Notes: generated by a model not told the origin, from the sequence alone. A DNA stretch of 64,000 nucleotides from an uncultured SAR86 cluster bacterium (GCA_905181595.1 CAJIYI010000002.1:62001-126000), one strand, 5' to 3'; shown: positions 30,831-39,737, counted from the stretch's first letter. A program made the numbers and translations.

Positions 30831-31322
30831 CTAAACCAAAGAAAGAATTTTAGTTACACAAGAACTTAGATCGCCAGTATTTAAAATAACGTGATGTGCG
30901 CTCTCGCTGTAGAGATTTTGTCGCTCTTGGAAGGCATCTTCAATACTTTGATTTGGCTCCTTAGCAAATCCTCTATCTAAAAAACTAGGCACTCTTTGTA
31001 AAATTTGATCAAAAGGAACTTCGAGATATATTACCAATGAATTTTGTTTAAGGTACTGCATAGCTCTAGCGCTATAAACTGCACTACCGCCAGTAGCAAG
31101 AATAGAATTAGCAAGCTCTATTGATAAAATAGTTTCTTCTTCAATATCCCTTAACTTCAAATAACCAGAATCATCTAATATGCTCTGAAGAGTTTGATTG
31201 AACTTAGCTTCTATCAATGCATCACTGTCGATAAAGTGAAGGTTTAATTGTTTAGCAAGTTCTAAGCCTACAGATGATTTTCCGGCACCTGCCATGCCAA
31301 TTAATGATATTGAATTATTCAT
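30831..31322 (-). CDS. Shikimate-kinase-like P-loop kinase (second, divergent copy)
   Basis: 163 residues. The P-loop GMAGAGKSS (9-17), the FIDSDALIE acidic site, the LRDIEEE arginine and a late QERQNLY arginine are kept. The shikimate-contacting glycine triplet is GGS rather than GGG, and the lid DRPLL is DRGFA. A canonical AroK exists at 10103-10612. This paralogue may therefore use another small hydroxy-acid or alcohol, as some shikimate-kinase relatives do (homoserine or gluconate kinases). It stands alone between two convergent or divergent genes and gives no operon clue. Confidence 0.7.
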   Translation of the reverse strand: MNNSISLIGMAGAGKSSVGLELAKQLNLHFIDSDALIEAKFNQTLQSILDDSGYLKLRDIEEETILSIELANSILATGGSAVYSARAMQYLKQNSLVIYLEVPFDQILQRVPSFLDRGFAKEPNQSIEDAFQERQNLYSESAHHVILNTGDLSSCVTKILSLV

Positions 31323-31390
31323 ATTTCGTGCTTTACTATGATTTAAATTAAGTCTTTATTTTAAACCTTGCAATAGAAAATTAAATCAAT

Positions 31391-32284
31391 ATGAAATATA
31401 AATTTTTACTCTCTCTTTTAATCTCTCAAACTCTCTTTGCCTCCACTCAGCTCGTTGTCTTGGGATCTGGCAATCCGAACCCTAATCCTGAGAGAAGTGG
31501 CTCAGCCTATGCTGTAATTGTTGATGATACTCCATATTTAGTGGACTTTGGACCAGGTGTCATAAGGCGCATTGCAGCCTTATCGCCTAATTGGGGTGGA
31601 AGTATTGATGGGATGAATGTTACTAAGCTTGAGCATGCTTTTTTAACTCACATTCATTCAGACCATACAGCCGGCCTATCCGACTTACTTTTAACCCCAT
31701 GGGTAATGGGCAGAGAGAATAAACTAAATCTTTTTGGCCCTGCAGGCTTGGAAGGAATGGCGCTTTCTCTCTTAGATGCTTATAAAGATGACATAGATTA
31801 TCGAATGAATGGTACTCAGCCATCTAACGGGACTGGCTATAAATTTAATTTTACTGAGCTGGATAATGGCATTGTGTTCAAGGACGATAATCTCACTGTT
31901 GAAGCTTTTAAAGTTAATCATGGAGAATTTGAAGATGCGTACGGATTTAGATTTACATCTAAAGATAAAGTCATCGTATTTTCAGGAGATACAGGTCCCT
32001 CTAAATCCTTAGAAAGTTACGCTAAAGATGCAGATATCTTAGTACATGAGGTCTATTCTTATGCAGGCTTTTTAAAGAAAACTAAGGACTGGCAGATTTA
32101 TCATAAAGGTCATCATACTTCGACTTATGAGGTTGGAGAAATTGCATCACGAGCAAAGCCAAAACTTTTAGTGCTTTCGCATATATTATTTTGGGGCGCA
32201 GATGAGCAAGATATTCTAGAAGAAACACGCACTACTTTCAGTGGGAATATTAAAATTGCAGAGGACTTGATGGTTATCAAATAA
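31391..32284 (+). CDS. Exported metallo-beta-lactamase-fold hydrolase (RNase Z / arylsulfatase-like)
   Basis: 297 residues with a signal peptide (FLLSLLISQTLFA). Metal-binding motifs: THIHSDHTAG (about 83-92), VNHGEFEDAYG, FSGDTGPS and LSHILFW. This is the order seen in the RNase Z / atsA-like branch. An export signal argues against tRNA processing and for a periplasmic esterase, sulfatase or lactonase. The substrate is not deducible. Its stop lies 3 bp from the tRNA-Ala 3' end on the opposite strand. Confidence 0.75.
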   Translation: MKYKFLLSLLISQTLFASTQLVVLGSGNPNPNPERSGSAYAVIVDDTPYLVDFGPGVIRRIAALSPNWGGSIDGMNVTKLEHAFLTHIHSDHTAGLSDLLLTPWVMGRENKLNLFGPAGLEGMALSLLDAYKDDIDYRMNGTQPSNGTGYKFNFTELDNGIVFKDDNLTVEAFKVNHGEFEDAYGFRFTSKDKVIVFSGDTGPSKSLESYAKDADILVHEVYSYAGFLKKTKDWQIYHKGHHTSTYEVGEIASRAKPKLLVLSHILFWGADEQDILEETRTTFSGNIKIAEDLMVIK

Positions 32285-32287
32285 TAA

Positions 32288-32363
32288 TGGTGGAGCTACG
32301 CGGGATCGAACCGCGGACCCCCTGCTTGCAAAGCAGGTGCTCTCCCAGCTGAGCTATAGCCCC
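32288..32363 (-). tRNA. tRNA-Ala(UGC)
   Basis: Reverse-strand cloverleaf of 76 nt including an encoded CCA. The acceptor GGGGCTA pairs with TAGCTCC, the anticodon stem CCTGC/GCAGG holds the loop with TGC, and the T-arm has GGTTCGATCC. It closely matches enterobacterial tRNA-Ala(UGC). It is not in an rRNA spacer here, since no rRNA lies nearby. Confidence 0.96.
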
Positions 32364-32499
32364 ACACGAGGTGCCATTGTACAAGAAATAATTATAAATG
32401 AAATATTCGATGTAACTTTTAGGCAGAGAAACAAAAATTAAACTCGAAATCTGATTGCGTTGATTGTTCTCTAGATTCTGCAATAAAATACAGGTTCCC

Positions 32500-32603
32500 A
32501 AAGGAGGCTACCTTCTTAAACCCAATGTTGAACTTGCGTTAAACATTCTTAGGAGGGTTTTGGGGAGTAAAAGCTACCACAACTTTATTCAGGCAACCCC
32601 CAA
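32500..32603 (-). ncRNA. Structured repeat element, copy 1
   Basis: First of two tandem elements between the TonB receptor and tRNA-Ala. The closing stem pairs 32503-32513 with 32591-32601 (11 pairs read as RNA on the minus strand, three of them G-U). An inner hairpin pairs 32518-32529 with 32542-32547 and 32555-32560. A segment at 32563-32587 is nearly identical to one in copy 2. On the plus strand the three wobbles would be A-C mismatches, which favours the minus strand. No Rfam family is recognised. Confidence 0.5.
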
Positions 32604-32632
32604 TGAGATCTCTATAATTCTCTCAAGCATTC

Positions 32633-32728
32633 AAAGGAGCTACTCTTAACCCTGTGTTCATATTTTAGAGGAACATGCTTGAAGGGTCAGGGAGTAAAGC
32701 TACCACAACTTTGTTGAGTAGCTCCCTC
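32633..32728 (-). ncRNA. Structured repeat element, copy 2
   Basis: Second tandem copy. The closing stem is a perfect 10-bp pairing of 32636-32645 with 32716-32725, and the inner hairpin pairs 32649-32659 with 32671-32676 and 32683-32687. The stem bases differ from copy 1 but the pairing is kept. The 32690-32712 segment is conserved between copies and can also form a local hairpin with the 3' closing strand, offering an alternative fold. It lies 12 bp downstream of the receptor stop codon. Confidence 0.5.
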
Positions 32729-32739
32729 GAATTCAAGAA

Positions 32740-34938
32740 TTAAAACTTATAACTAAATCCTACTTTAAATGTTTGAGGTTTCTGAGACCTAGCACCATCT
32801 TTAGGAGCTCTGGCCGCAACATCTTCGTTATCAGAAACATTTTCAAGTACACCATATACATCTAGATTAGCGTTGACTGCTTTTCTTATTGTGATATCCA
32901 TATAGTTGTATGCATCAATAGTCTGATATGTGCCACAAGCTGCTGTTGAGCATGAGCTTCCATGATCAGCTAGTCTTAAGTAACCACTCCATCCGCCTTC
33001 AGTAACGAATCCTGCACTAATATTTAAAACTGAGCTAGGAATATAAGGAACATCGTCGCCTGCTGCCACTGTGCCCCAGTAGTCTCCATTTGAGAAACTG
33101 TTTTCAAAAGTTGCATCAGTTGAAGTGAAAGTAATTGCTACAGGATAGCTAATACCATTTTGACCTTCAAATACTGTTGAAGAAACTAGCTCAAGTCCAG
33201 AGACATCAACTTCACCGCCACTAAATGTTTGGCCAGCTTCACAGTCTCCGCCGCTTGAGTTAGAACATGTTCCAACTAAGTTTGCGTAATCACTTGCGAA
33301 ATACATTACTTCAAGTGCTGTTGCACCACTGTTGTATCTGAAACCAAGTTCCATGTTATCTGCTTCTTCAGCATCGCCATTGAAGACAGGTGACATTCCT
33401 TGGTAGAAACCAGCAACCAGTTTGAGATTATCATTCATGTCATAAGTAGCACCAACGCCTGAAGTAGAATGATCTCCAGAAGAAGTTTTATTTACGTATG
33501 ATGAATTTGGAACAGTCCTAGTAGCCACTCCATCATCCCATCTGTTTTCAGTTTTGTCGTATTCTTCAGATCTGTGACCAAGGGTAACTGCTAGTTTGCC
33601 CATAGTAATGTATCTGAAATAAAGAATGAGGAAGCTTCAGTTTCTCTTAATCTATTATTACTGCCTTTGTATCCAGTACTACAAGCATATAAAGCTGAAT
33701 TTGTTCCAGAAGCACTTTGATCAAAGCACTCGTACCACTGGTATCTGCTTTCTGAATCATCCATGTCTCTGTAACCAACAGTAATATCATGGTTTCCAAT
33801 TTCAGTAGATGCTTGAAGTTGGAATCCTTCGTTCGTATAAAATCTGTTGTTATGCTTCAGTTTTACTTGAACAGCTAAAGTGCCATCTAAGATAGCTTGA
33901 GCATTGGCATTGCCACCGTTAGCAGCTGAAATAACATTATTAATACCATTGCTTACACCGTGTGCTTTTGTATTATTTGCTTTATCAACTTTAAACCAGT
34001 CTCTGTGATAGTCATTGCTCCATGAAGTTGCAACCACATCAATGTTTCCAAAGCTCCCTTTATAAGTAAGCGATTGTTGGCTAGCGTCATTATCCATTTC
34101 ATCATATTGAGTCATGCCATAGCGCTGTCTTGGATTTTTGTTAAAACTTGCTTGTGATAGACCTACATATGACTGTTCTGACATCTCATCAGCTTCAACA
34201 ATTTTCAGTGTTAGCTCATGGTCACCAGTTGAGTATCTGAATTTACCCATAAAGTCGGATTTATCAAATCCAGTATTTCCACCAACATTAGCTATCGAAT
34301 CAAATCCATCGCTTGAATGCTCATGCATTTCTAATAAAGCACCAAAAGTTCCGTTGCTTCCACCGAAGGTATGCGTGTGTTCTCATCATTCCGTTATCGC
34401 CAATTTCTTGAACGAGCTGCCCTTCATCCGATGATGGGATAGGTGTGCTGATTAAGTTTATTGCTCCACCAATTGTGCTTGGTCCTTGAGTAATTGCAGA
34501 GGGGCCTTTAACAACCTCTACCTGATGAATTCTTCCTGTAGTAGGAAAGTAATATGCTGAAGCTGATGTGTAAGGAGCTGGAGCAACTAGAACTCCGTCT
34601 TCCATAATTGAAACTTTTGCAGATCTATCAATGGTTGTGCCTCTAATAGATATGTTGGGTCTTAAACCGTAGCCATCTTCTGTTCTGAAGAAAACACCTG
34701 GAACAGCTGATAATATTTTATGAATATCAGTGTCCATTGTCTTTTTTAAATCTTCGTTTGAAATAACGCTGACTGAACCTGGAAGATTTCTTGCATCTTC
34801 TGCGGATCCAACAATAGTTACTGATTCGATTGTTTCAACGTCATCTGCTGCAAATGCAGGAACAAAGAAAAGGATTGAAAGCAATCCCATAATCGTGATG
34901 TTAATTTTAGTCTGTAAAGTTGGCCAATGATCATTCAT
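32740..34938 (-). CDS. TonB-dependent outer-membrane receptor, iron type, two frameshifts
   Basis: About 733 residues in three overlapping frames. The first (from ATG 34938, ribosome site AAGGAGAT) has a signal peptide ending AFA, a TonB box (ETIESVTIVG) and the plug domain (RPNISIRGT, VEVVKGPSAITQGPSTIGGAINLIS). The second and third form the beta-barrel and end in the outer-membrane signature FKVGFSYKF. Frame changes fall near 34367 and 33600. The plug resembles FecA-type ferric citrate or siderophore receptors. A Fur-type box 43-70 bp upstream supports iron regulation. The ligand is not established. Confidence 0.87.
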
Positions 34939-34980
34939 TTTTTATCTCCTTGATAGCTCAAGAAGACAAAAGGTCTAATT

Positions 34981-35008
34981 GAGAATCGTAATGATAATGA
35001 TTCTCATT
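34981..35008 (-). promoter_or_regulatory. Fur box upstream of the TonB receptor
   Basis: The 19-bp stretch AATGATAATGATTCTCATT (34990-35008) matches the GATAATGATAATCATTATC Fur consensus at most positions. It is embedded in a larger perfect inverted repeat, GAGAATC (34981-34987) with GATTCTC (34999-35005). Overlapping sites of this kind are common at tightly iron-repressed promoters. The site lies 43 bp upstream of the receptor start. Confidence 0.75.
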
Positions 35009-35037
35009 TAGAAAAACAAGTCTTAATTCATATTAAT

Positions 35038-35455
35038 TTAATTATTTCCTTTAATAGCAAAATAAAGACCTAGAGCAAATATAAAAATCTGTTCGCTCAT
35101 AAATAGTTTTGGGGTAATAAACCAATCAGAATGTGCCAGGTAAAAGGCTCCTGTCATAATTACTACAACTGCACCACCACCCAATCTTGTGACTAAATGC
35201 CCTGCCGCACCAAGCAATCCACCTAAAATAACCGCACTTCCTGCAGCAACCTCTCCAATCGCAACCATGCTTGCGACGACATCAGGAGCTGGCATACCCC
35301 CACTCTCAAACATTTTGACCATTCTTTCTGGCGGCAAAGGAAATTTGCCATAGCCGTGAAGGATAAATGAAGTGCCTAAAACCAATCTTAAAATCCAAGG
35401 TGCTAGTCCCTTGAAATGGTTTCGCTATAGCATCTAAGTAATTTGAAATATTCAT
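35038..35455 (-). CDS. DoxX-family membrane protein, one frameshift
   Basis: About 138 residues with four membrane helices. From ATG 35455 (ribosome site GAGGAGA) the first frame reads NISNYLDAIAKPFQG. A shift near 35408 leads to the main frame: LAPWILRLVLGTSFILHGYGKF, then FESGGMPAPDVVASMVAIGEVAAGSAVILGG and GAFYLAHSDWF. This is the DoxX/DoxD pattern. Family members are linked to redox or thiosulfate metabolism, but many have no known role. It lies upstream of the iron receptor on the same strand, separated by the Fur box. Confidence 0.75.
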
Positions 35456-35554
35456 ATAGTCTCCTCTATTTATAGTATTTATTGTATCTGAACTCTCATT
35501 GTTAATTGTAAAAATTGTATATGCCCCTATATATAAGGTACATAGGAGATAAAA

Positions 35555-35749
35555 ATGTTTAATCCATTAAAAATGGCTGGTGATATGAAGGGCATGGAAA
35601 AGATGCTAAAGCCAGCTCTTGAAAAATTTATGAATGACTCTGGTTTTGTTAAGAAAGCTGAGTTGGAAGAATTGAAAAAAAGGGTTAGAGCTAGAAAAAA
35701 AGTTAGGATAGCAATTAAAAGTAAATATCTAGTTGCCCTCATAAAATAG
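35555..35749 (+). CDS. Small helical, basic protein
   Basis: 64 residues with a strong ribosome site (AGGAGATAAAA before ATG). The mid-part SGFVKKAELEELKKRVRA is a likely coiled coil, followed by a basic, lysine-rich end. It is loosely reminiscent of UbiK/YqiC accessory factors, which have the order amphipathic helix, FV..EE, coiled coil. It is shorter than those, however, and a frameshift may have altered its C-terminus. No function is assigned. Confidence 0.45.
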   Translation: MFNPLKMAGDMKGMEKMLKPALEKFMNDSGFVKKAELEELKKRVRARKKVRIAIKSKYLVALIK

Positions 35750-35756
35750 AGTCTCT

Positions 35757-36530
35757 CTATATCATCTTCCTTGTAGATTCGCCATACTGGATCTCAATAA
35801 TATGACAAGGTTGATCTGAGGGGTTAATTAGCTGATGCCAATCACCCTGCTTGATTTGAAAGGTATCGTCAGCACTCAGTTTGGATTCTAAAATATTATC
35901 TGGATCATCTGAGCTATGTTTAACAAGACATACCCCCTTGCTTACAAACCAAACTTCATTTCTTTTTTGATGCCTCTGAAATGACATGCCTTTGCCTGGC
36001 TCTAAAATAAGCTCTTTAACTTTGACACGGTCGTCTTGAAATAGGTTATAGAATTTTCCCCACACTCTTTCGTCACTCGTATATTGCCAATCTTTCAAGA
36101 TAGCACTCGACGAATTCATTTTATTATCACCACCAACACCAAAGCAAAAAGTTATGCCATCGACAGACATTTCTGGGATATTATCCGACTTGCGATCTCC
36201 GCCATTACAAAAAATAATTTCTTCAGCAGGATACTTTGATTTAATCTTCTCTAGCGCTAAAGCGCAGCTACCTTTCTCATCGTCCTCAAAATCTATAACC
36301 TCGTCCACAACAATTAAATTAGAAACTATTGTTTTTCTTTCTAGAAAAGACATAAAGAAATTGCCTTTTTTCTTTTGCAACCAAGCATCACTATTCAGTG
36401 CAACAATAAGATGATCACCAAGTTTTTTAGCTGCTTTGAAGTATTCGATATGACCAGAATGAATTGGATCAAAACCGCCACTTACCACTATAATTTTAAT
36501 TTTTAATACCTCTAAGCCTTTTATAGGCAT
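35757..36530 (-). CDS. Cytidylyltransferase-cupin fusion protein
   Basis: 257 residues. Residues about 10-150 are a nucleotidyltransferase domain of the glycerol-3-phosphate cytidylyltransferase / HldE type: SGGFDPIHSGHIEYFKAAKKLGD (HxGH) and a later SSSAILKDW in place of the usual ISST loop. Residues about 165-257 are a cupin like the C-terminal domain of type II mannose-6-phosphate isomerase: PGKGMSFQRHQKRNEVWFV, and WHQLINPSDQP. A sugar or polyol phosphate activation role with a sugar isomerase/binding domain is plausible. Such fusions occur in marine bacteria and phages. The start at ATG 36530 lacks an obvious ribosome site. Confidence 0.7.
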   Translation of the reverse strand: MPIKGLEVLKIKIIVVSGGFDPIHSGHIEYFKAAKKLGDHLIVALNSDAWLQKKKGNFFMSFLERKTIVSNLIVVDEVIDFEDDEKGSCALALEKIKSKYPAEEIIFCNGGDRKSDNIPEMSVDGITFCFGVGGDNKMNSSSAILKDWQYTSDERVWGKFYNLFQDDRVKVKELILEPGKGMSFQRHQKRNEVWFVSKGVCLVKHSSDDPDNILESKLSADDTFQIKQGDWHQLINPSDQPCHIIEIQYGESTRKMI

Positions 36531-36562
36531 AAATTATACAGTCACAATGTAATCTAAAAACA

Positions 36563-38311
36563 CTATGGCTGTCTAATCATCTCGACCATTTCAGAGACTT
36601 CTTGCGGAGGTTTAGCAAAAAATTTTGCTACTAAAGCTGCAACTGAGAAGTTAATCAGCATTCCAAGAAAGCCTATCCCCTCAGGAGAAATACCCATGAT
36701 CCAATGAGAGCTATTATCAAAGGCTGGATTTATGAATTTATAATAAATAATGTAACTGGCGGTAAATATTAGTCCTGATAACATGCCTGCGATTGCTCCT
36801 TCTTTATTCATCGATTTAGAAAAGATGCCAAGCAGCAATGCTGGAAAAATTGTTGCTGCAGCCAAGCCAAATGCAAATGCAACAACTTGTGCAACAAAAC
36901 CAGGTGGGTATATACCAAATAATCCAGCAATTATTATTGCAACAGCTGCCGCACATCTGGCATAAAATAATTCTTGTTTTTCTGAAATATTGGGTTTGAA
37001 GGTCTTCTTTAAAAGATCATGTGAAATAGAAGAAGATATAACCAGAAGTAAACCTGCGGCGGTTGAGAGTGCTGCAGCTAGTCCTCCAGCAGCAACAAGA
37101 GCAATAACCCAGCCTGGTAACTTTGCAATTTCAGGGTTTGCTAAAACCATAATATCTTTATCTATGTATATCTCATTTTGATTAGCTTCGTCGCTAGGGT
37201 TATTTGTTAGCCTTTGACCAAAATCTCCCTCTGCATCAATAAATTGCGGTCTTGTATTCTCAAACGCATTACCAGCTGAATAATGAATAATCCCATCAGA
37301 ATTTTTATCATTCCAAGCAATAAGTCCTATGCCTTCCCAGTTTTTAAACCATGCTGGAGCAGATGAGTACTCTTGATCTTGAATAGAATCTATAAAATTC
37401 ATCCTTGCAAAAGCTCCCACAGCAGGGGCAGTCGTATAAAGCAAGGCAATAAAAATTAGAGCATATCCAGCAGACTTTCTGGCATCACGAACTGATGGCA
37501 CTGTAAAAAATCTTACAATTACATGAGGTAACCCAGCCGTTCCAAACATTAATGCAGCAGTGATGCAAAATATATCTATGGTGCTTTTTGAATTTTCCGT
37601 ATACGCCAAGAATCCTAATTCAGTTGTAACTTTATCTAATTTATCCAATAGATAAGTAGAACTATCAACCAATGTATCTCCAAAGCCAAGTTGAGGAATG
37701 GGGTTGCCAGTCATTAAAATAGAAATGAAGATTGCGGGAACAAGATAGGCAAAAATTAACACACAATATTGAGCAACTTGAGTGTATGTAATTCCTTTCA
37801 TGCCTCCTAAAACGGCATAAAAGAAAACAATAGCCATGCCAATTATTACACCTACATTTATATCTACTTCTAAGAATCTTGAAAAAACAATTCCCACTCC
37901 TCTCATCTGTCCTGCTACATAGGTAAAAGAAACAAAAATTAAACAAACCACTGCTACCAATCTTGCTGCTTTTGAGTAATAGCGAGTACCGATAAAATCA
38001 GGGACCGTGAACTGACCAAATTTTCTAAGATAGGGTGCTAACAACAATGCCAACAATACGTATCCTCCTGTCCAACCCATAAGATACACAGAACCATCCT
38101 TTCCCATAAATGCAATCAAACCAGCCATAGAGATAAACGAAGCGGCAGACATCCAGTCTGCAGCTGTTGCCATGCCGTTTGCGATCGGATGAACGCCTTT
38201 GCCAGCAACATAAAAATCACTTGTGGATTTTGCTCTAGACCAAATAGCAATGCCTATGTATAGAGCAAATGAAAGTCCAACAAAAATATATGTGAGTTCT
38301 TGTGTGCTCAC
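36563..38311 (-). CDS. Sodium:solute symporter, large subunit (SSS family, acetate/pyruvate-type)
   Basis: 582 residues with about 13 membrane helices. Family landmarks: FYVAGKGVHPIANGMATAADWMSAASFISMAGLIA, GYVLLALLLAPYLRKFGQFTVPDFIGTRYYS, and GLAAALSTAAGLLLVISSSISHDLLKK (the sodium-site segment). It is the large partner of a two-component symporter and overlaps the small DUF4212 subunit by 4 bp. The likely substrates are short carboxylates such as acetate. The acs gene at 57908 would permit its use. Confidence 0.85.
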   Translation of the reverse strand: MSTQELTYIFVGLSFALYIGIAIWSRAKSTSDFYVAGKGVHPIANGMATAADWMSAASFISMAGLIAFMGKDGSVYLMGWTGGYVLLALLLAPYLRKFGQFTVPDFIGTRYYSKAARLVAVVCLIFVSFTYVAGQMRGVGIVFSRFLEVDINVGVIIGMAIVFFYAVLGGMKGITYTQVAQYCVLIFAYLVPAIFISILMTGNPIPQLGFGDTLVDSSTYLLDKLDKVTTELGFLAYTENSKSTIDIFCITAALMFGTAGLPHVIVRFFTVPSVRDARKSAGYALIFIALLYTTAPAVGAFARMNFIDSIQDQEYSSAPAWFKNWEGIGLIAWNDKNSDGIIHYSAGNAFENTRPQFIDAEGDFGQRLTNNPSDEANQNEIYIDKDIMVLANPEIAKLPGWVIALVAAGGLAAALSTAAGLLLVISSSISHDLLKKTFKPNISEKQELFYARCAAAVAIIIAGLFGIYPPGFVAQVVAFAFGLAAATIFPALLLGIFSKSMNKEGAIAGMLSGLIFTASYIIYYKFINPAFDNSSHWIMGISPEGIGFLGMLINFSVAALVAKFFAKPPQEVSEMVEMIRQP

Positions 38312-38583
38312 TGCTCTTCTGAATCAGTAGAAATATCTTTGCGATACTTTTTATCCAGCCTATTCATCAACAAAACATAGATGAAAATTAAAAGAACAAA
38401 TATATAGATGCTGCCTTGTTGAGCAAACCAAAATCCAAGTTTAAAACCACCAATTTTTATCTCATCAAGAGCATCTGACCAAAGGATCCCGAAACCAAAA
38501 GAAGCTACAAACCAAACGGCCAGCAAAGTCACGAGAATTCTAATGTTTGATTTCCAGTAAGACTGGCTCGGAGTATTTTTCAA
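38308..38583 (-). CDS. DUF4212 small subunit of the sodium/solute symporter
   Basis: 91 residues with two membrane helices. The pattern YWKSNIRILVTLLAVWFVASFG, then FKLGFWFAQQGSIYIFVLLIFIYV and a charged tail DKKY is the standard DUF4212 fold. It is always encoded directly upstream of a large SSS subunit, as here (4-bp ATGA-type overlap), and is needed for a functional transporter. Confidence 0.88.
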   Translation of the reverse strand: MKNTPSQSYWKSNIRILVTLLAVWFVASFGFGILWSDALDEIKIGGFKLGFWFAQQGSIYIFVLLIFIYVLLMNRLDKKYRKDISTDSEEQ

Positions 38584-38593
38584 AATAAATCTT

Positions 38594-39499
38594 TTAGAAT
38601 TTAATTAAAGGGTTATAGGTAATTCTATCAGGAATTTGATCAGCCCCTGGGACTCCTCTGGCAATCAAGAATGGTTTCAACGCTTCTATTGCTTTAGGCT
38701 CATCAAAGTGACCAATACTTGGATGAAGATGATGAATAAAATGCAGCTGCATTGAATGATTAAGGTATCTTGGCATCCAGTGGGACCAAAAACGAGTATC
38801 TTTGTATCTGCCCTTCCGATGTTCCTAATGTGGGATAATAAGCAAAAAATACTGTGCGTCATAGACAGTTCCCTATCTTGGCCGGCACCCACCACAGTAA
38901 AAGTGTCTCCAATGGAAAAATGACAACCAAGACTCATTAAACATGCTCTATACAAAAAGCTATTGGCATAGCCTTTGTGAAAAGATTCACAAATGCTTTA
39001 TCACTTTCGAAGATACTCAAGATACTTTTCATAATCTGCTGTATTTGATCCATCGGCTGCATCTTTTAATAGCTTGCAAAAGTGATCCTGCATGTGCATT
39101 CAGATAGTCAGGATCTTTTTCAGGATCGTTGGTGTATGCATGATGCTTCATGTGCGTCACTCGTAAAAGCTCATAAGGAAGATGAAGTGTTACAAGCGTG
39201 TATGTGTCCTACCAAAGAATCAAGCCATCTCAGTCTTGGCATCGCCCCTAGAATAATTGCCATGCTGAGCTTCATGGGAAGGCAAATATGCAAAACATGC
39301 ACATAACTGTGCAATCAAAAACCTGTCCATAAAGGAATATAGTCCAGTAAAACCAAAGGCCATAACGAGAGCCAAATAGCAGCTTGCCCCAACCCAATTA
39401 GACATCATTTCCCATTGAAATCGTTGTGAGAAAGCTTTTTGCTGTTGCTTTTTCTTTTTCAAAGGAAAATTCTGGAGCAATATCTGAAAATTTATTCAT
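38594..39499 (-). pseudogene. Fatty-acid desaturase family, broken by several frameshifts
   Basis: Pieces in all three frames line up as one membrane desaturase/hydroxylase of about 300 residues. They are NKFSDIAPEF from ATG 39499 (ribosome site AGAGGAG), WVGASCYLALVMAFGF, the first histidine box LPSHEAQHGN, RLRWLDSLVG, then VTHMKHHAYTNDPEKDPDY (second box), KDAADGSNTADYEKYLEYLRK, GRYKDTRFW and finally LHFIHHLHPSIG (third box). At least six indels and one in-frame stop separate them. This is far denser than elsewhere in the window. It may be genuine decay or a locally poor consensus. The family includes acyl desaturases and carotenoid hydroxylases. Confidence 0.7.
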
Positions 39500-39700
39500 A
39501 GCCAGGCTCCTCTAAATTTTGCTATTAATCCAATCAGCCCACCTAGCAAGAAAGCCCAAATGAAATATTTTCTATAGAGCCTAAATAAGCAGATTGTTTT
39601 GCAAGTTGCATTAAAAACACTGCCAAGAAATATAAAGCCAAACCAGAATTTTTTCCAATCCAGAATAGTGATTCAAAATGTTTTCAAATAAAGTATTCAA
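39496..39700 (-). pseudogene. Small membrane protein preceding the desaturase, probably frameshifted
   Basis: From TTG 39700 the frames give NTLFENILNHYSGLEKILVW, then ALYFLAVFLMQLAKQSAYLG in a second frame and LLGGLIGLIAKFRGAWL in a third. The last ends in a TGA that overlaps the desaturase ATG (ATGA). Joined, it would be a roughly 68-residue protein with two membrane helices, translationally coupled to the desaturase. The ribosome site is weak and the gene is inferred rather than recognised. Confidence 0.35.
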
Positions 39701-39720
39701 TATTTCTAATCAATTATTTT

Positions 39721-39737
39721 TATGACATTTTGTCATA
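39721..39737. promoter_or_regulatory. Perfect 17-bp palindrome TATGACATTTTGTCATA
   Basis: Arms TATGACA (39721-39727) and TGTCATA (39731-39737) surround TTT. It lies 5 bp after the FKBP stop codon and about 20 bp upstream of the small-membrane-protein start, so it could be the operator of the desaturase unit or a short hairpin after FKBP. The same TGTCATA core occurs in the gltB/gltD promoter repeat. Confidence 0.4.

Noticed and set aside
32277-32501. Minus-strand open frame of 74 codons over tRNA-Ala
   Set aside because: Entirely explained by the tRNA and its flanks; no ribosome site and no protein-like composition.
32500-32728. Tandem repeats considered as a CRISPR array or integron attC sites
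   Set aside because: Only two copies, diverged, with no uniform spacers; no cas or integrase gene, and no clear attC core sites.
32500-32728. Tandem glycine or THF riboswitch
   Set aside because: The conserved core bases of those aptamers are not present, and the element follows rather than precedes a gene.
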